A stretch of DNA of 64,000 nucleotides, from the NCBI RefSeq assembly GCF_041380015.1, contig NZ_CP159978.1; one strand, written 5' to 3'. Of the stretch, positions 9,142 through 18,411 are shown piece after piece. Numbering within the stretch: position 1 is the first letter of the stretch; every line of letters starts with the position of its first letter. This DNA comes from Buchananella felis (lineage in GTDB: Bacteria; Actinomycetota; Actinomycetes; Actinomycetales; Actinomycetaceae). The translations under genes and the position numbers were made by a program. Below the pieces are notes generated by a model. It did not search any database. It was not told where the DNA came from and was given only the letters and a program-made list of their open reading frames with translations.

Positions 9142-9170
9142 TCTATATTGACTAGACCTATTCAGTTCGA
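9142..9170 (-). promoter_or_regulatory. Possible promoter of adhesin 1
   Basis: On the minus strand, TCGAAC (9170-9165) and TATAGA (9147-9142) are 17 bp apart and lie 83 bp upstream of the adhesin ATG. The -10 is a good match and the -35 is poor. The region is visibly more AT-rich than its surroundings. The rest of the 350-bp gap up to the second adhesin (9171-9394) shows no gene. Confidence 0.35.
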
Positions 9171-9394
9171 GTTTCGAGCTAGCAGTATGGGCCCGCAAGC
9201 CACAAGGGGGCGATTTAGTTGTTTAGTGAACTTGTTGTCTGTGTCGTAACACTCGTTTTGAGCTGATATTCCGCCAGTTCTGCCCCCTTGGTGCAGGTGT
9301 GAGGGGTGGCGGTTGTAGAAGTCGCCAAAGAGTGCAAACTTGCGAATATGCGAATGTGTGACGGCGCGGGTGCGATGCTCCTCGCTATTGAAAA

Positions 9395-9408
9395 GCATTT
9401 GCAAATGC
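9395..9408. promoter_or_regulatory. 14-bp perfect palindrome at the duplication boundary
   Basis: GCATTTGCAAATGC is self-complementary over its full length and ends at the base before duplication copy 2 begins (9409). It could be an operator for adhesin 1, about 340 bp away, or a scar or target linked to the duplication. It is absent at the equivalent place next to copy 1. Confidence 0.5.
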
Positions 9409-9454
9409 CAGGGCCCGGGCTGGTCCGTTTGTTGGTGGTCCAGTCCGGGCCCTG
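9409..9454 (-). terminator. Stem-loop terminator of the second adhesin gene
   Basis: An identical copy of the 2798-2843 stem-loop (CAGGGCCCGGGCTGGTCC paired with GGTCCAGTCCGGGCCCTG). It separates the second adhesin from the promoter region of the first and would limit read-through between the tandem genes. Confidence 0.6.
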
Positions 9455-12400
9455 GGGGTTTAGGAGAGTTTGCCTGTTTTAGGGGTTTGGTCTCCTGGTT
9501 CTAGCGTTGTGGGCTAGTTCTTCTTGCGGCGTAGGAGGAGGAGTGTGCCTCCGGCTGCCAGCAGGGTTAGGGCGTAGGGGGCTAGGGTGAGGGCGTTGGT
9601 GCCGGTCTTGGCCAGCTTGCCTCCCTTGCCGCCCTTGGTGGTGGGCTTTTTGAAGCCGAAGTCCAGGGAGAGGTCCTTGTCTCCGTCCTTGGTCAGGCCG
9701 ATGGTGGTGGCCTTGTCGGTAGAGGAGTCGGTTTCCCGGGTGCCCTGGCCGGTCTTGGCCGGCTGGTAGCCCGCGGGCGGGGTGATGGTGACGGTGTAGG
9801 ACTGGTTGTCCTTCAGGACGGGCAGGTTGTCGAAAAGGTACTTGCCGTTCTCGTCGGTCTTGACCGGGCCAACGGGGTTGCCGTTGACGTCGGTGACGTC
9901 CTTGCCGTCGGGTCCGGTGATCTTCAGGGTCACACCAGCGATGGGCTTGTCGGTGTTGTCCTGGATTCCGTTGTCGTTGAGGTCTTCAAAGACGTAGTCA
10001 CCCACGGTAACTGAGGGCTTGTAGTAGCCAAAGTCCAAGGTCAGGTCGCTAGCGCTGTCGGTGGACAGGTCTGCCAGGCTGACCGAGGTCGTGGTGGAAG
10101 AGTCGTTGGCTCCCTGGCCGTTGTTGGTACCGGCCTTGGTGGGCAGGTAGCCGGCCGGGTCGCTGACCGTGACGGTGTAGGACTGGTCCTGGGGTAGCAC
10201 GGGCAGGTTCTCAAAGAGGTACTTGCCGTGCTCGTCGGTCTTGACCGGGCCAACGGGGTTGCCGTTGACGTCGGTGACGCTCTTACCGTCCGGGCCGGTC
10301 AGGGTCAGGGTGACGTCCTTGATACCGGGCTCGCCGGTGTCTTGGAGGCCGTCCTTGTTCTTGTCGAACCAGACGTAGTCACCCACGGACACCTTGGCCT
10401 TGATGAAACCAAAGTCCAAGGTGGGGTCGTTGGCCCCGTCGGTGGACAGGTCTGCCACGCTGGCCGAGGTCTGGGTAGAAGAGTCATCACTACCAGCACC
10501 GTTGTTCATGCCGGCCTTGGTCGGCACGTAACCGAACGGGGCGGTAACGGTAACGATGTACTTCACCTCACCGGTGAGGACTTCCAGACCAGTAAAGGCG
10601 TACTTGCCGTGCTCGTCGGTGGTGGTGGTCAGCTCGGTGCGGGCGGTGTGGTCAGCGTTGTTGACCGGCTTACCGTCGCTACGAGAGATGGTCAGGGTGA
10701 CGTCCTTGAGTGGCACATCGGTGCCGTCTTGCAGGCCGTCCTTGTTGACGTCGTACCAGACGTAGTCACCCACGCTGACCTCGGGGAAGAAGAAACCAAA
10801 GTCAAGGGTGAGGTCCTTAGCCCCGTCCTGGGTCAGTTCCTGGGCGGTAGCACTACCAGTAGAGGAGTCCTTGGCCCGGTCGCTGCCCTGCTCGGCCTTG
10901 GTGGGTACGTAGCCGGCCGGGTCGGTGACAGTAACCACGTACTTCTCACCCGCTGGCAGCATCTCCAAGTCCTTAAACAGGTACATGCCGCTAGCGTCGG
11001 TAGTGGTGGTGGTAACCGGGTTGCCATCAGCGTCCTTAACGGGCTTGCCGTCCGTACGCGAGATGGTCAAAACCACGTCCTTGATGCCCTTTTCGTCATC
11101 GTCTTGCAGGCCGTCCTTGTTCGCGTCGAACCAGACGTAGTCACCCACACTCACCTTGGCCTTAACAAAACCAAAGTCCAAACTCAGGTCCTTGTCCCCA
11201 TCATTAGGCAACACGACCGCGGTCTCGCTACCAGTAGAGGAGTCCTTGGCCCGGTCACTGCCAGCCCCAGGAGTGGTGGGAACAAAACCACGCGGGTTGG
11301 TAACCGTCACCACGTACTTCGCGCCTGCCGGCAAGATCTCCAGGTCAGCAAACAAGTACTTACCGGTCGCGTCGGTCGTGGTGGTGGTAACCACGCTGCC
11401 GTCGACCTTCTTGGCCGGCTTGCCGTCCGTGCGAGACAGGGTCAAGGTCACATCCTCCAACGCCACGTCGCTGGCGTCTTGCAGACCGTCCTTGTTCTTG
11501 TCGTACCAGACGTAGTCACCCACACTCACCTTGCCGCGCTTGGCGTGCCAGTTATCGCTATCGGTGAGCTTGTCACCACCAGCCACCGGGGTGGCCTCCA
11601 CCCGGGCGGTGTTAGCGTGCTTGGCCGCATCCGTCATGGCCGCCAGGGTAGCGGTGCACTCAAACGAAGCCTTGGGCGCAAACACCCAAGCCGCCGGAGC
11701 ACTAACCACACCATCAACAGCCACCACATCAGCGCCATCAATACGGCACTTGAAGTCGGTCAGGGCCGGGCCAACAATCGTGGTGTCAGAAACCTTGACA
11801 TTGTTCAACTCGCCCTTACCAGTGTTAGTCACGGTGAACTTCACCGGCTGGGCAGCCAGACCAGAAAGCACCAGGGCCACATCCTCGGTGTCACGGTCAC
11901 CAGCGGGCAAGACCTTGGGCTGACCATCAACCAGTTCGGCGTTACCGTCCTGGTCGAAGGTCACCCCACTCCAAGCACCGTCGTACTTCTCAATATCGAT
12001 ACCCGTGGGCTTCTTAACAAAACCAAAGTCCAGGCTCAGGTCCTTGTCCCCATCGTTGGGCAGCTCGACCGCGGTCTCGGTGTCGGTGGAGGAGTCCTTG
12101 GCGCGGTCGGTCCCGACACCAGCAGTGGTGGGCTCGTAGTTGACCGGGGGTGCGACGGTGACCTTGTACTTCACGCCTGCCGGGAGGATTTCCAGGTCGG
12201 CGAAGAGGTACTTACCGGCCGCGTCGGTCTTGGTGGTGGTAACCACGCTGCCGTCGATCTTCTTGGCCGGCTTGTCGTCCGTGCGGGACAGGGCCAGGGT
12301 GACGTCCTTGAGCGGCACGTCGCTGGTGTCTTGCAGGCCGTCCTTGTTCGCGTCGAACCAGACGTAGTCACCCACACTCACCTTGCCGCGCTTGGCGTGC

Positions 12401-13764
12401 CAGTCGTCGTTGTCGCTGACCTTGTCACCACCGGCAACCGGGGTGGCCTCAACGGTGGCCTTGTTGGCGTGCTTGGCAGCGTCCGTGATGGCCGGCAGGG
12501 TAGCGGTGCAGTCAAAGGAGGCCTGGGGTGCGAAGATCCAGTCGGCCGGAGCAGTGACCACGCCGTTAACAGCAGCAATGTCGGTGCCGTTGATGTGGCA
12601 CTTCAGATCGGTCAGGGCCGGGCCGGCCAGGGTCTGGTCGGTGACCTTGACGTTGTTCAGCTCGCCCTTACCAGTGTTGGTAACGGTGAACTTCACCGGC
12701 TGGGCAGCCAGGCCAGAAAGGACCAGGGCCGCGTCCTCGGTGTCGCGGTCGCCAGCGGGCAGGACCTTGGGCTGGCCGTTAACCAGTTCGGCGTTACCGT
12801 CCTGGTCGAAGGTCACCCCGCTCCAGGCACCGTCGTACTTCTCGATGTCGATACCCGTGGGCTTCTTAACAAAACCAAAGTCCAGGCTCAGGTCCTTGCC
12901 GCCATCAGTGGGCAGCTCTACCGCGGTCTCGCTACCAGTGGAGGAGTCCTTGGCGCGGTCGCTACCAGCACCAGCAGTGGTGGGCTCGTAGTTATCCGGG
13001 GTGGTAACAGCAACCTTGTACTTCACGCCTGCCGGGAGGATTTCCAGGTCGGCGAAGAGGTACTTACCGGCCGCGTCGGTCTTGGTGGTGGTAACCACGC
13101 TGCCGTCGATCTTCTTGGCCGGCTTGTTGTCGGTGCGCGAGATGGTCAGGGTGACGTCCTTCAGCGGCACATCAGAGTTGTCCTGCAGGCCGTCCTTGTT
13201 CGCGTCGAACCAGACGTAGTCACCCACACTCACCTTGCCGCGCTTGGCGTGCCACTCATCGCTATCAGTGACCTTGTCACCACCAGCAACCGGGACAGCC
13301 TCAACCGTGGCGGTGTTGGCGTGGCTGGTGTGGTAGGCGCCAGTGGCGTCAGCCTCGGCCAGCTTGGGCAGCGTACCGGTGCACTCAAACGAGGCCTTGG
13401 CAGCAAACACCCAATCAGCCGGAGCAGTGACCACACCATTAACCCCAGCCACGTCCTTGTTGTCGATGCGGCACTTGAAGTCGGTCAGGGCCGGGCCACC
13501 ATTAGTACGGTCGGTGACCACCACGTTCTTCAACGCGTCCTCACCAGTGTTAGTCACAGTGAACTTCACCGGCTGGGCCTCCAAACCAGAAAGCACCAAA
13601 GCCTGGTCAGCACCATCACGGTCACCAGCAGGCAACACCGCAGGCTGACCATTACTCAACACCGGCTTATCACCATTGAACTGAACACCAGCCCAATCAC
13701 CGTCGTACTTCTCAATATCAATACCCGGCGCAGTCTTCACAAAACCAAAGTCCAACGTCAGGTC
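9409..13764. repeat. 4.36-kb direct duplication, copy 2
   Basis: The partner of 2798-7153 in the same orientation. Recombination between the copies would delete 6611 bp, keeping the N-terminus of the second adhesin and losing that of the first. The near-absence of differences implies a very recent duplication or ongoing gene conversion. An assembly artefact should also be considered for a repeat of this length. Confidence 0.93.
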
Positions 13765-16566
13765 GCTGTTGCCGTCGTTCGGAAGGTCCTTGGCGGTGGC
13801 GTTGTCGGTGGAGGAGTCGTTGGCTCCAGCACCGTTCTGCGGCCCCTCGATGGTGGGCTTGTAACCAGCCGGAGCGGTGACGGTGACCTTGTAGTTCACG
13901 CCTGCCGGCAGGATCTCCAGGTCGGGGAAGAGGTACTTGCCGTTGGCGGCGGTCTTGGTGGTGGTTACCACGCTGCCGTCGATCTTCTTGGCCGGCTGGT
14001 TGTCGGTGCGGGACAGGGTCAGGGTGACCTCGCCCAGCGGGACGTCGGTGTTGTCCTGCAGGCCGTCCTTGTTCTTGTCAAACCACACGTAGTCACCCAC
14101 GCTGACCTTGCCGCGCTTGGCGTGCCACTCGTCAGAGTCGGAAACCTTGTCGCCACCGGCCACCGGGGTTGCCTCGACGGTCGCGGAGTTGGCGTGCGTG
14201 GTGTGGTAGGCGCCGGAAGTGTCAGCCTCCGAGAGCTTGGGCAGGGTGCCGGTGCACTCGAAGGAGCCCTTGACCGGCAGCACCCAGTCGGCGGGGGCGG
14301 TGACGACGCCGCCAACCGCAGCCACGTCCTGGTTGTTGATGCGGCACTTCAGGTTGGTCAGCGCCGGACCGGCGCTGGTGCGGTCGGTGACCACGATGTT
14401 CTTCAGGCCGTCGGTACCAGTGTTGGTGACGGTGAACTTCACCGGCTGCGCCTCCAGGCCGGAAAGCACCAGGGCGGTGTCCGCACTGTCGCGGTCACCC
14501 GCAGGCAGCGTGGCGGGCTGGCCGTTGTTCATCTCCGGGGTGTCGCCGTTGAACTTAACGCCGGCCCAGTTGCCGTCGTACTTCTCGATGTCAATACCCG
14601 GAACGGTCTTCACGAAGCCGAAGTCCAAGGTCAGGTCGCTGTCGCCGCCGTTGGGAAGTTCGCGGGCCGTGGCGCTCCCCGTGGAGGAGTCCTTGCCGCG
14701 GTCGTTGCCTTGCTCGGGCTTGGTGGGTAGGTAACCACTCGGTGGGGTCACCGTCACCTTGTACTTCTGGCCGGCCGGGAGGATCTCCAGGTTGTCGAAC
14801 AGGTACTTGCCCTGGGGGTTGGTGGTCGTCGTGGTAACCGGGGCACCGTTGACGTCCTTGACCGGCTTGCCGTCCGTGCGGGAGATGGTCAGCGTGACGC
14901 CGTTTAGCGGCTCGTCGCTGTCGTCCTGCAGACCGTCCTTGTTCTTGTCGAACCAGACGTAGTCACCCACGCTGACGGCCTTGTAGGAGAAGGTGTTGGT
15001 GTACTCGGCCTCAATCACCTTGTTGGACACGATCACGAAGGTCGCAACGGGGGTGCTGGATGCTTGCCCGCCATCGATCGTGACAGAGGGGGTCTCAAAC
15101 TTGATGCCACCGGGCAGACCAGAGGAGGTCCAGTTGGTGTCCTCGGTCAGCGTGATGGTGGTGCCTGCCGGGAACGGCATGCGGGTGTTGGTTTCCGGGA
15201 GGTAGGTTACGACCCGGTCAAGGGGGACCTCGACGTAGAGCGGGCGGTTTGGCTCCACCCAGCCCGGGTGGTCGGATGCGTTCGGCTTGTTAGCCGGCAG
15301 CTGCCAATCCACCAGGAAGCGGACGCGCTCGCCGTCGGGCAGAGCAGTCTTGGCCTCGCCCTTGGCGATCTTGCTGATGGCAAAGGTGCCGTAGCCCGGG
15401 TCCATTTGCGCGGTACCACCGGCGGTGACGCGGTAGCGGGCGCTGGAGTAGAGCTTCTTGTTAACGCCCTCGATACGAGCCTCGTTGGAGTAGGTCGTGT
15501 TGATGTCGATCTTCTCGTTCGGGGTGGTCGGCTTGGTGCGGTAGGTCAGACGGTAGTTGACGTCGTCACGCAGCGGCGCACCGGTCCGGCGGATCGTGAA
15601 CTTAGCTGCGCGGTTGCCGTTGCTGAACTCGGCCTGCACCGTCACCTCGCCCAGATTGCCCAGGGAGTGGCCGGGGCGCTTGGGGTAGGGGAATGTCTCC
15701 ACGCTGCAGATGCCGGCGTGGTCGAAGATGCACAGGTCCTCAATGTCGCCCTCGGTCGGCAGGTCCACTGCGGTCGCAACGAAACCGTAGCTGCCCTCGT
15801 AAACCTGGCCCTGGCTCAGGGAGTCGTGAATGACGATCTCGTCCGGAATCTGGCTCTTGTTCATCATCTCGCGCAGCACCTTGCCGGAGAACTGCACGTG
15901 CCAGACGATGCGGGCCGTCTCTGAGGTAACACCCCAGTTGGACTTGTCCGGCGGCTGGATCCAGTAGTTGCCGATCGGAGCCGTGATGGGCTCGCCACCC
16001 GGGGTGGGAACCATGATCTTGGTGCCGTTGGCGTTGAACTCAAGTTCCGTCTTGCCGTTGGACTCGTGCGCTACGGACTCGATCCAGGCGTTTCCGCGCA
16101 GGTTGGATAGTCCCTGCTCCTGAACGGCGGTGGTCAGGCCGTCGGTGAACACACACTTGATGAAGGGCTTGGCTTCGCTGGGGCCACGGTTCGGGTAGCA
16201 GACCGCGATGGTCGGCTTCGAGCCCTGGTCCAGCTTCAGCTCGAACTCCTTGGTGTCTACGAACTTGTAGGACACGGGCTCGAAGGGGAAGCCGAGGGTG
16301 AAGTGCTGGCCCACCTGGGGGTTAGCGTTGCGGGCGTCCCAGTCCCACTTGACGTTAACTCGGCTCCACTTGTGGGCCACATCGTCGGTTTCGACGCCAC
16401 CGGTGAGCTTCTTGACAGTGATGTTTGTGATCGTGACAGCTTCGTTCTGTCCGGGCTCTCCTGCCTCAGCGTCGCCGTTGAACAGCGTCACTAAGCCTAT
16501 TGAGGTCAGGAGGACCGCCAGAACAGAAAGCAAGCTCAGCCATTTGGCCTTGACTTTGCCCTGCAT
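9514..16566 (-). CDS. SdrD-type B-repeat surface adhesin 2, LAXTG-anchored
   Basis: A 2350-residue cell-wall adhesin and paralogue of the gene downstream. Its N-terminus is different in sequence but parallel in design: signal peptide (cleavage near AEA), an Ig-like adhesion region (VNVKWDWDARNANPQVGQHF), a YGTFAISKIAKGEA region of DUF5979 type, then nine B domains opening VGDYVWFD. Four IDIEKYDG domains alternate with the first B domains. The C-terminus carries KLAKTG, a membrane helix and RRKKN. It has one more B domain and one more IDIEKYDG domain than adhesin 1. The ATG at 16566 follows GGAAGGAAACAC. The two N-termini may bind different ligands on an identical stalk, which is inference. 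Confidence 0.93.
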   Translation of the reverse strand: MQGKVKAKWLSLLSVLAVLLTSIGLVTLFNGDAEAGEPGQNEAVTITNITVKKLTGGVETDDVAHKWSRVNVKWDWDARNANPQVGQHFTLGFPFEPVSYKFVDTKEFELKLDQGSKPTIAVCYPNRGPSEAKPFIKCVFTDGLTTAVQEQGLSNLRGNAWIESVAHESNGKTELEFNANGTKIMVPTPGGEPITAPIGNYWIQPPDKSNWGVTSETARIVWHVQFSGKVLREMMNKSQIPDEIVIHDSLSQGQVYEGSYGFVATAVDLPTEGDIEDLCIFDHAGICSVETFPYPKRPGHSLGNLGEVTVQAEFSNGNRAAKFTIRRTGAPLRDDVNYRLTYRTKPTTPNEKIDINTTYSNEARIEGVNKKLYSSARYRVTAGGTAQMDPGYGTFAISKIAKGEAKTALPDGERVRFLVDWQLPANKPNASDHPGWVEPNRPLYVEVPLDRVVTYLPETNTRMPFPAGTTITLTEDTNWTSSGLPGGIKFETPSVTIDGGQASSTPVATFVIVSNKVIEAEYTNTFSYKAVSVGDYVWFDKNKDGLQDDSDEPLNGVTLTISRTDGKPVKDVNGAPVTTTTTNPQGKYLFDNLEILPAGQKYKVTVTPPSGYLPTKPEQGNDRGKDSSTGSATARELPNGGDSDLTLDFGFVKTVPGIDIEKYDGNWAGVKFNGDTPEMNNGQPATLPAGDRDSADTALVLSGLEAQPVKFTVTNTGTDGLKNIVVTDRTSAGPALTNLKCRINNQDVAAVGGVVTAPADWVLPVKGSFECTGTLPKLSEADTSGAYHTTHANSATVEATPVAGGDKVSDSDEWHAKRGKVSVGDYVWFDKNKDGLQDNTDVPLGEVTLTLSRTDNQPAKKIDGSVVTTTKTAANGKYLFPDLEILPAGVNYKVTVTAPAGYKPTIEGPQNGAGANDSSTDNATAKDLPNDGNSDLTLDFGFVKTAPGIDIEKYDGDWAGVQFNGDKPVLSNGQPAVLPAGDRDGADQALVLSGLEAQPVKFTVTNTGEDALKNVVVTDRTNGGPALTDFKCRIDNKDVAGVNGVVTAPADWVFAAKASFECTGTLPKLAEADATGAYHTSHANTATVEAVPVAGGDKVTDSDEWHAKRGKVSVGDYVWFDANKDGLQDNSDVPLKDVTLTISRTDNKPAKKIDGSVVTTTKTDAAGKYLFADLEILPAGVKYKVAVTTPDNYEPTTAGAGSDRAKDSSTGSETAVELPTDGGKDLSLDFGFVKKPTGIDIEKYDGAWSGVTFDQDGNAELVNGQPKVLPAGDRDTEDAALVLSGLAAQPVKFTVTNTGKGELNNVKVTDQTLAGPALTDLKCHINGTDIAAVNGVVTAPADWIFAPQASFDCTATLPAITDAAKHANKATVEATPVAGGDKVSDNDDWHAKRGKVSVGDYVWFDANKDGLQDTSDVPLKDVTLALSRTDDKPAKKIDGSVVTTTKTDAAGKYLFADLEILPAGVKYKVTVAPPVNYEPTTAGVGTDRAKDSSTDTETAVELPNDGDKDLSLDFGFVKKPTGIDIEKYDGAWSGVTFDQDGNAELVDGQPKVLPAGDRDTEDVALVLSGLAAQPVKFTVTNTGKGELNNVKVSDTTIVGPALTDFKCRIDGADVVAVDGVVSAPAAWVFAPKASFECTATLAAMTDAAKHANTARVEATPVAGGDKLTDSDNWHAKRGKVSVGDYVWYDKNKDGLQDASDVALEDVTLTLSRTDGKPAKKVDGSVVTTTTTDATGKYLFADLEILPAGAKYVVTVTNPRGFVPTTPGAGSDRAKDSSTGSETAVVLPNDGDKDLSLDFGFVKAKVSVGDYVWFDANKDGLQDDDEKGIKDVVLTISRTDGKPVKDADGNPVTTTTTDASGMYLFKDLEMLPAGEKYVVTVTDPAGYVPTKAEQGSDRAKDSSTGSATAQELTQDGAKDLTLDFGFFFPEVSVGDYVWYDVNKDGLQDGTDVPLKDVTLTISRSDGKPVNNADHTARTELTTTTDEHGKYAFTGLEVLTGEVKYIVTVTAPFGYVPTKAGMNNGAGSDDSSTQTSASVADLSTDGANDPTLDFGFIKAKVSVGDYVWFDKNKDGLQDTGEPGIKDVTLTLTGPDGKSVTDVNGNPVGPVKTDEHGKYLFENLPVLPQDQSYTVTVSDPAGYLPTKAGTNNGQGANDSSTTTSVSLADLSTDSASDLTLDFGYYKPSVTVGDYVFEDLNDNGIQDNTDKPIAGVTLKITGPDGKDVTDVNGNPVGPVKTDENGKYLFDNLPVLKDNQSYTVTITPPAGYQPAKTGQGTRETDSSTDKATTIGLTKDGDKDLSLDFGFKKPTTKGGKGGKLAKTGTNALTLAPYALTLLAAGGTLLLLRRKKN

Positions 16567-17211
16567 GTGTTTCCTTCCAAAGAGCGGCGACTTTGCGCCA
16601 GGGGGTGCCGGGATGGCGTGGGGAGGTTGGGCCGCCGACTGGGGGTCGGTTGCCCGCTACGCCGCCAAGTAAATGGGGCGCCTTGCCCTTCGTCTCGGCA
16701 CGCCGGGGCGCACCTGCGCGGAGGTGTAGATAAACCTTCTCCCGGCAAGCGTAACCGCCTCGGCTGTGGTTCGGTAGGAGTTGGTGGAGCCTTGTGGATA
16801 GGTGCGGCAATGGAACGCCGAGCGCATTGGCTCATTTCCGGCACTTTGCGGGCCGCCCCTGCATAAAGGTGGCGTCAGTCACAAAAGTGATAAAGGGGTG
16901 CAGAAACCGGTTTAGCTTGCGGTAGTGCGCCGCACGGGTCGAAGCGCCGCCCGGGTGCGTGCCCCAACAGGGGCGCTTGCGCGCCTGTTGGGGCGGGCGT
17001 GAGAGGGGGAGTCGCGCCACCCCCGCGCCCGCGTAACGGCAGACGCCGCACCCCGGCGACGAGCGCCGCTACACCCCGTTTCGCAGCGCCGCCACACCCC
17101 GCACCACAGCTCCACCCCCGGCGCCGCAGCTCCGCCCCGCCGCGTAATGGGCCGCCATTGCGTTTCCGGAGGGGGTGATTTCTGGGCCGCCAATATCCCG
17201 CTCGAAAGAAA
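16567..17211. other. 645-bp intergenic region upstream of adhesin 2
   Basis: No convincing gene is seen here. It must hold the adhesin 2 promoter, but no clear -35/-10 pair could be chosen. A hairpin lies at 16961-16994. From about 17043 to 17140 there is a degenerate tandem pattern of 20-23-bp units ending in CACCCC or CGCCCC. TGGGCCGCCA occurs twice, near 17148 and 17183. Confidence 0.6.
16961..16994. terminator. Strong hairpin between menB and adhesin 2
   Basis: GCCCCAACAG (16961-16970) pairs perfectly with CTGTTGGGGC (16985-16994). An inner GCGC-TTGC-GCGC extends the stem past a 2-base bulge. No T tract is present on either strand. It may be a second terminator or an RNA leader structure. 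Confidence 0.45.
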
Positions 17212-17247
17212 TTGGTGGGCGGGGGATGAAAATCCCCCGCCCACCAA
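17212..17247 (-). terminator. Intrinsic terminator of menB
   Basis: TTGGTGGGCGGGGGAT (17212-17227) and ATCCCCCGCCCACCAA (17232-17247) form a perfect 16-bp stem with a 4-base loop, 18 bp beyond the menB stop. On the minus strand the stem is followed by TTTCTTTC, a fair U-rich tail, so it fits termination of menB. Confidence 0.85.
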
Positions 17248-17265
17248 CACCCATTTTGGGAAAAG

Positions 17266-18342
17266 CTAGAAGTAATAAGGGAAGGCTGACCAATCTGGGG
17301 CCCTGCGCTCCAAAAACGCGTCGCGGCCTTCCTGCGCCTCGGCGGTCATATAGGCCAGCCTGGTGGCCTCGCCCGCGAACACCTGCTGCCCGGCCAGTCC
17401 GTCGTCGGCCAGGTTGAAAGCAAACTTCAGCATCCGGATCGCCTGCGGGGACTTGGTGGCCACGATCCGCGCGTACTCCAGCGCCCGCTCCTCCAGCAGC
17501 GCGTGCGGCACGGCCTCGTTCACCACGCCCCAACGCTCGGCCTCAGTCGCGTCGTACTCCCGCGCCAGGAAGAAGATCTCCCGGGCCCGCTTGTCGCCCA
17601 CCTGCCGGGCCAGCAGCGCCGAGCCGTAGCCGGCGTCGAAGGAACCCACGTTCGCGTCCGTCTGCATGAAGCGCGCGTGCTCCAGCGACGCCAGGGAAAG
17701 GTCGCACACCACGTTCAGCGAGTGCCCACCGCCGGCCGCCCAACCGGAGACGGCCGCGATCACCACCTTCGGCATGGTCCTGATCAGGCGTTGCACCTCC
17801 AGGATGTGCAATCGCCCCGCCCGGGCGGCGTCCAAGCGGGCCCGCGTGGCGGCGATGTCGGCCAAGTGGGCGGTCTGCGCGTCGGCCTCCTCCTGTGCGG
17901 CGCCGGGCAAAGCGCCACCGGCCAAAACAGCGGCCTCACCCTGCGGGGCGCCGGGGGCGACGTCGGCCACCCCGCCAACAGAAGAAGCGGCCGCCTCCTC
18001 CGGGCGCTCGTAGCGGTAACCGTCCTTGCCGCGCACGCGCTGGTCCCCGCCGGAGCAGAAGGAATAGCCCCCATCCTTGGGGGAGGGGCCGTTGCCAGTC
18101 AGGATCACCGCAGCGACGTCGGGGCTGCAGCGGGCATCGTCCAGGACTCGGTAGAGCTCGTCCACGGTGTGCGGGCGGAAGGCGTTGCGCACCTCCGGGC
18201 GGTCGATCGCCACGCGCACCACCGGCAGCGCCCGGCCGTGGCCGTCCACGCCCCGGTGGTAGGTGACATCCGTCAGCCCCTGACCGATGTCGCGCCACCG
18301 GGCCGGATCGAAGGTGTCAGAAACGAAAGGAAGGCTGCTCAT
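17266..18342 (-). CDS. menB: 1,4-dihydroxy-2-naphthoyl-CoA synthase
   Basis: Crotonase-fold enzyme that closes the second ring in menaquinone synthesis, converting o-succinylbenzoyl-CoA to DHNA-CoA in the cytoplasm. 358 residues. The chosen ATG at 18342 begins MSSLPFVSDTF; longer in-frame starts run into the divergent arcA gene. Motifs are YSFCSGGDQRVRG, SGWAAGGGHSLNVVCDLSLA (oxyanion hole), QTDANVGSFDAGYGSA and the C-terminal WSAFPYYF. The core RLHILEVQRLIRTMPKV is close to mycobacterial MenB. An Ala/Gly-rich insertion of about 60 residues (positions about 114-175) makes it longer than usual. It is transcribed alone, divergently from arcA with 69 bp between, and ends at a strong terminator. 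Confidence 0.96.
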   Translation of the reverse strand: MSSLPFVSDTFDPARWRDIGQGLTDVTYHRGVDGHGRALPVVRVAIDRPEVRNAFRPHTVDELYRVLDDARCSPDVAAVILTGNGPSPKDGGYSFCSGGDQRVRGKDGYRYERPEEAAASSVGGVADVAPGAPQGEAAVLAGGALPGAAQEEADAQTAHLADIAATRARLDAARAGRLHILEVQRLIRTMPKVVIAAVSGWAAGGGHSLNVVCDLSLASLEHARFMQTDANVGSFDAGYGSALLARQVGDKRAREIFFLAREYDATEAERWGVVNEAVPHALLEERALEYARIVATKSPQAIRMLKFAFNLADDGLAGQQVFAGEATRLAYMTAEAQEGRDAFLERRAPDWSAFPYYF

Positions 18343-18411
18343 AGCCCCCAGCCTAGCCACCGGCGGCGCAGAGGCACGCAGCGCGCAGTCCGCCCCGCTA
18401 CTCTGGAAGCC

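Noticed and set aside
16567..17211. Riboswitch or small RNA in the adhesin 2 leader
   Set aside because: Hairpins are present, but no known riboswitch core was recognised and no promoter-terminator pair defines an RNA gene.
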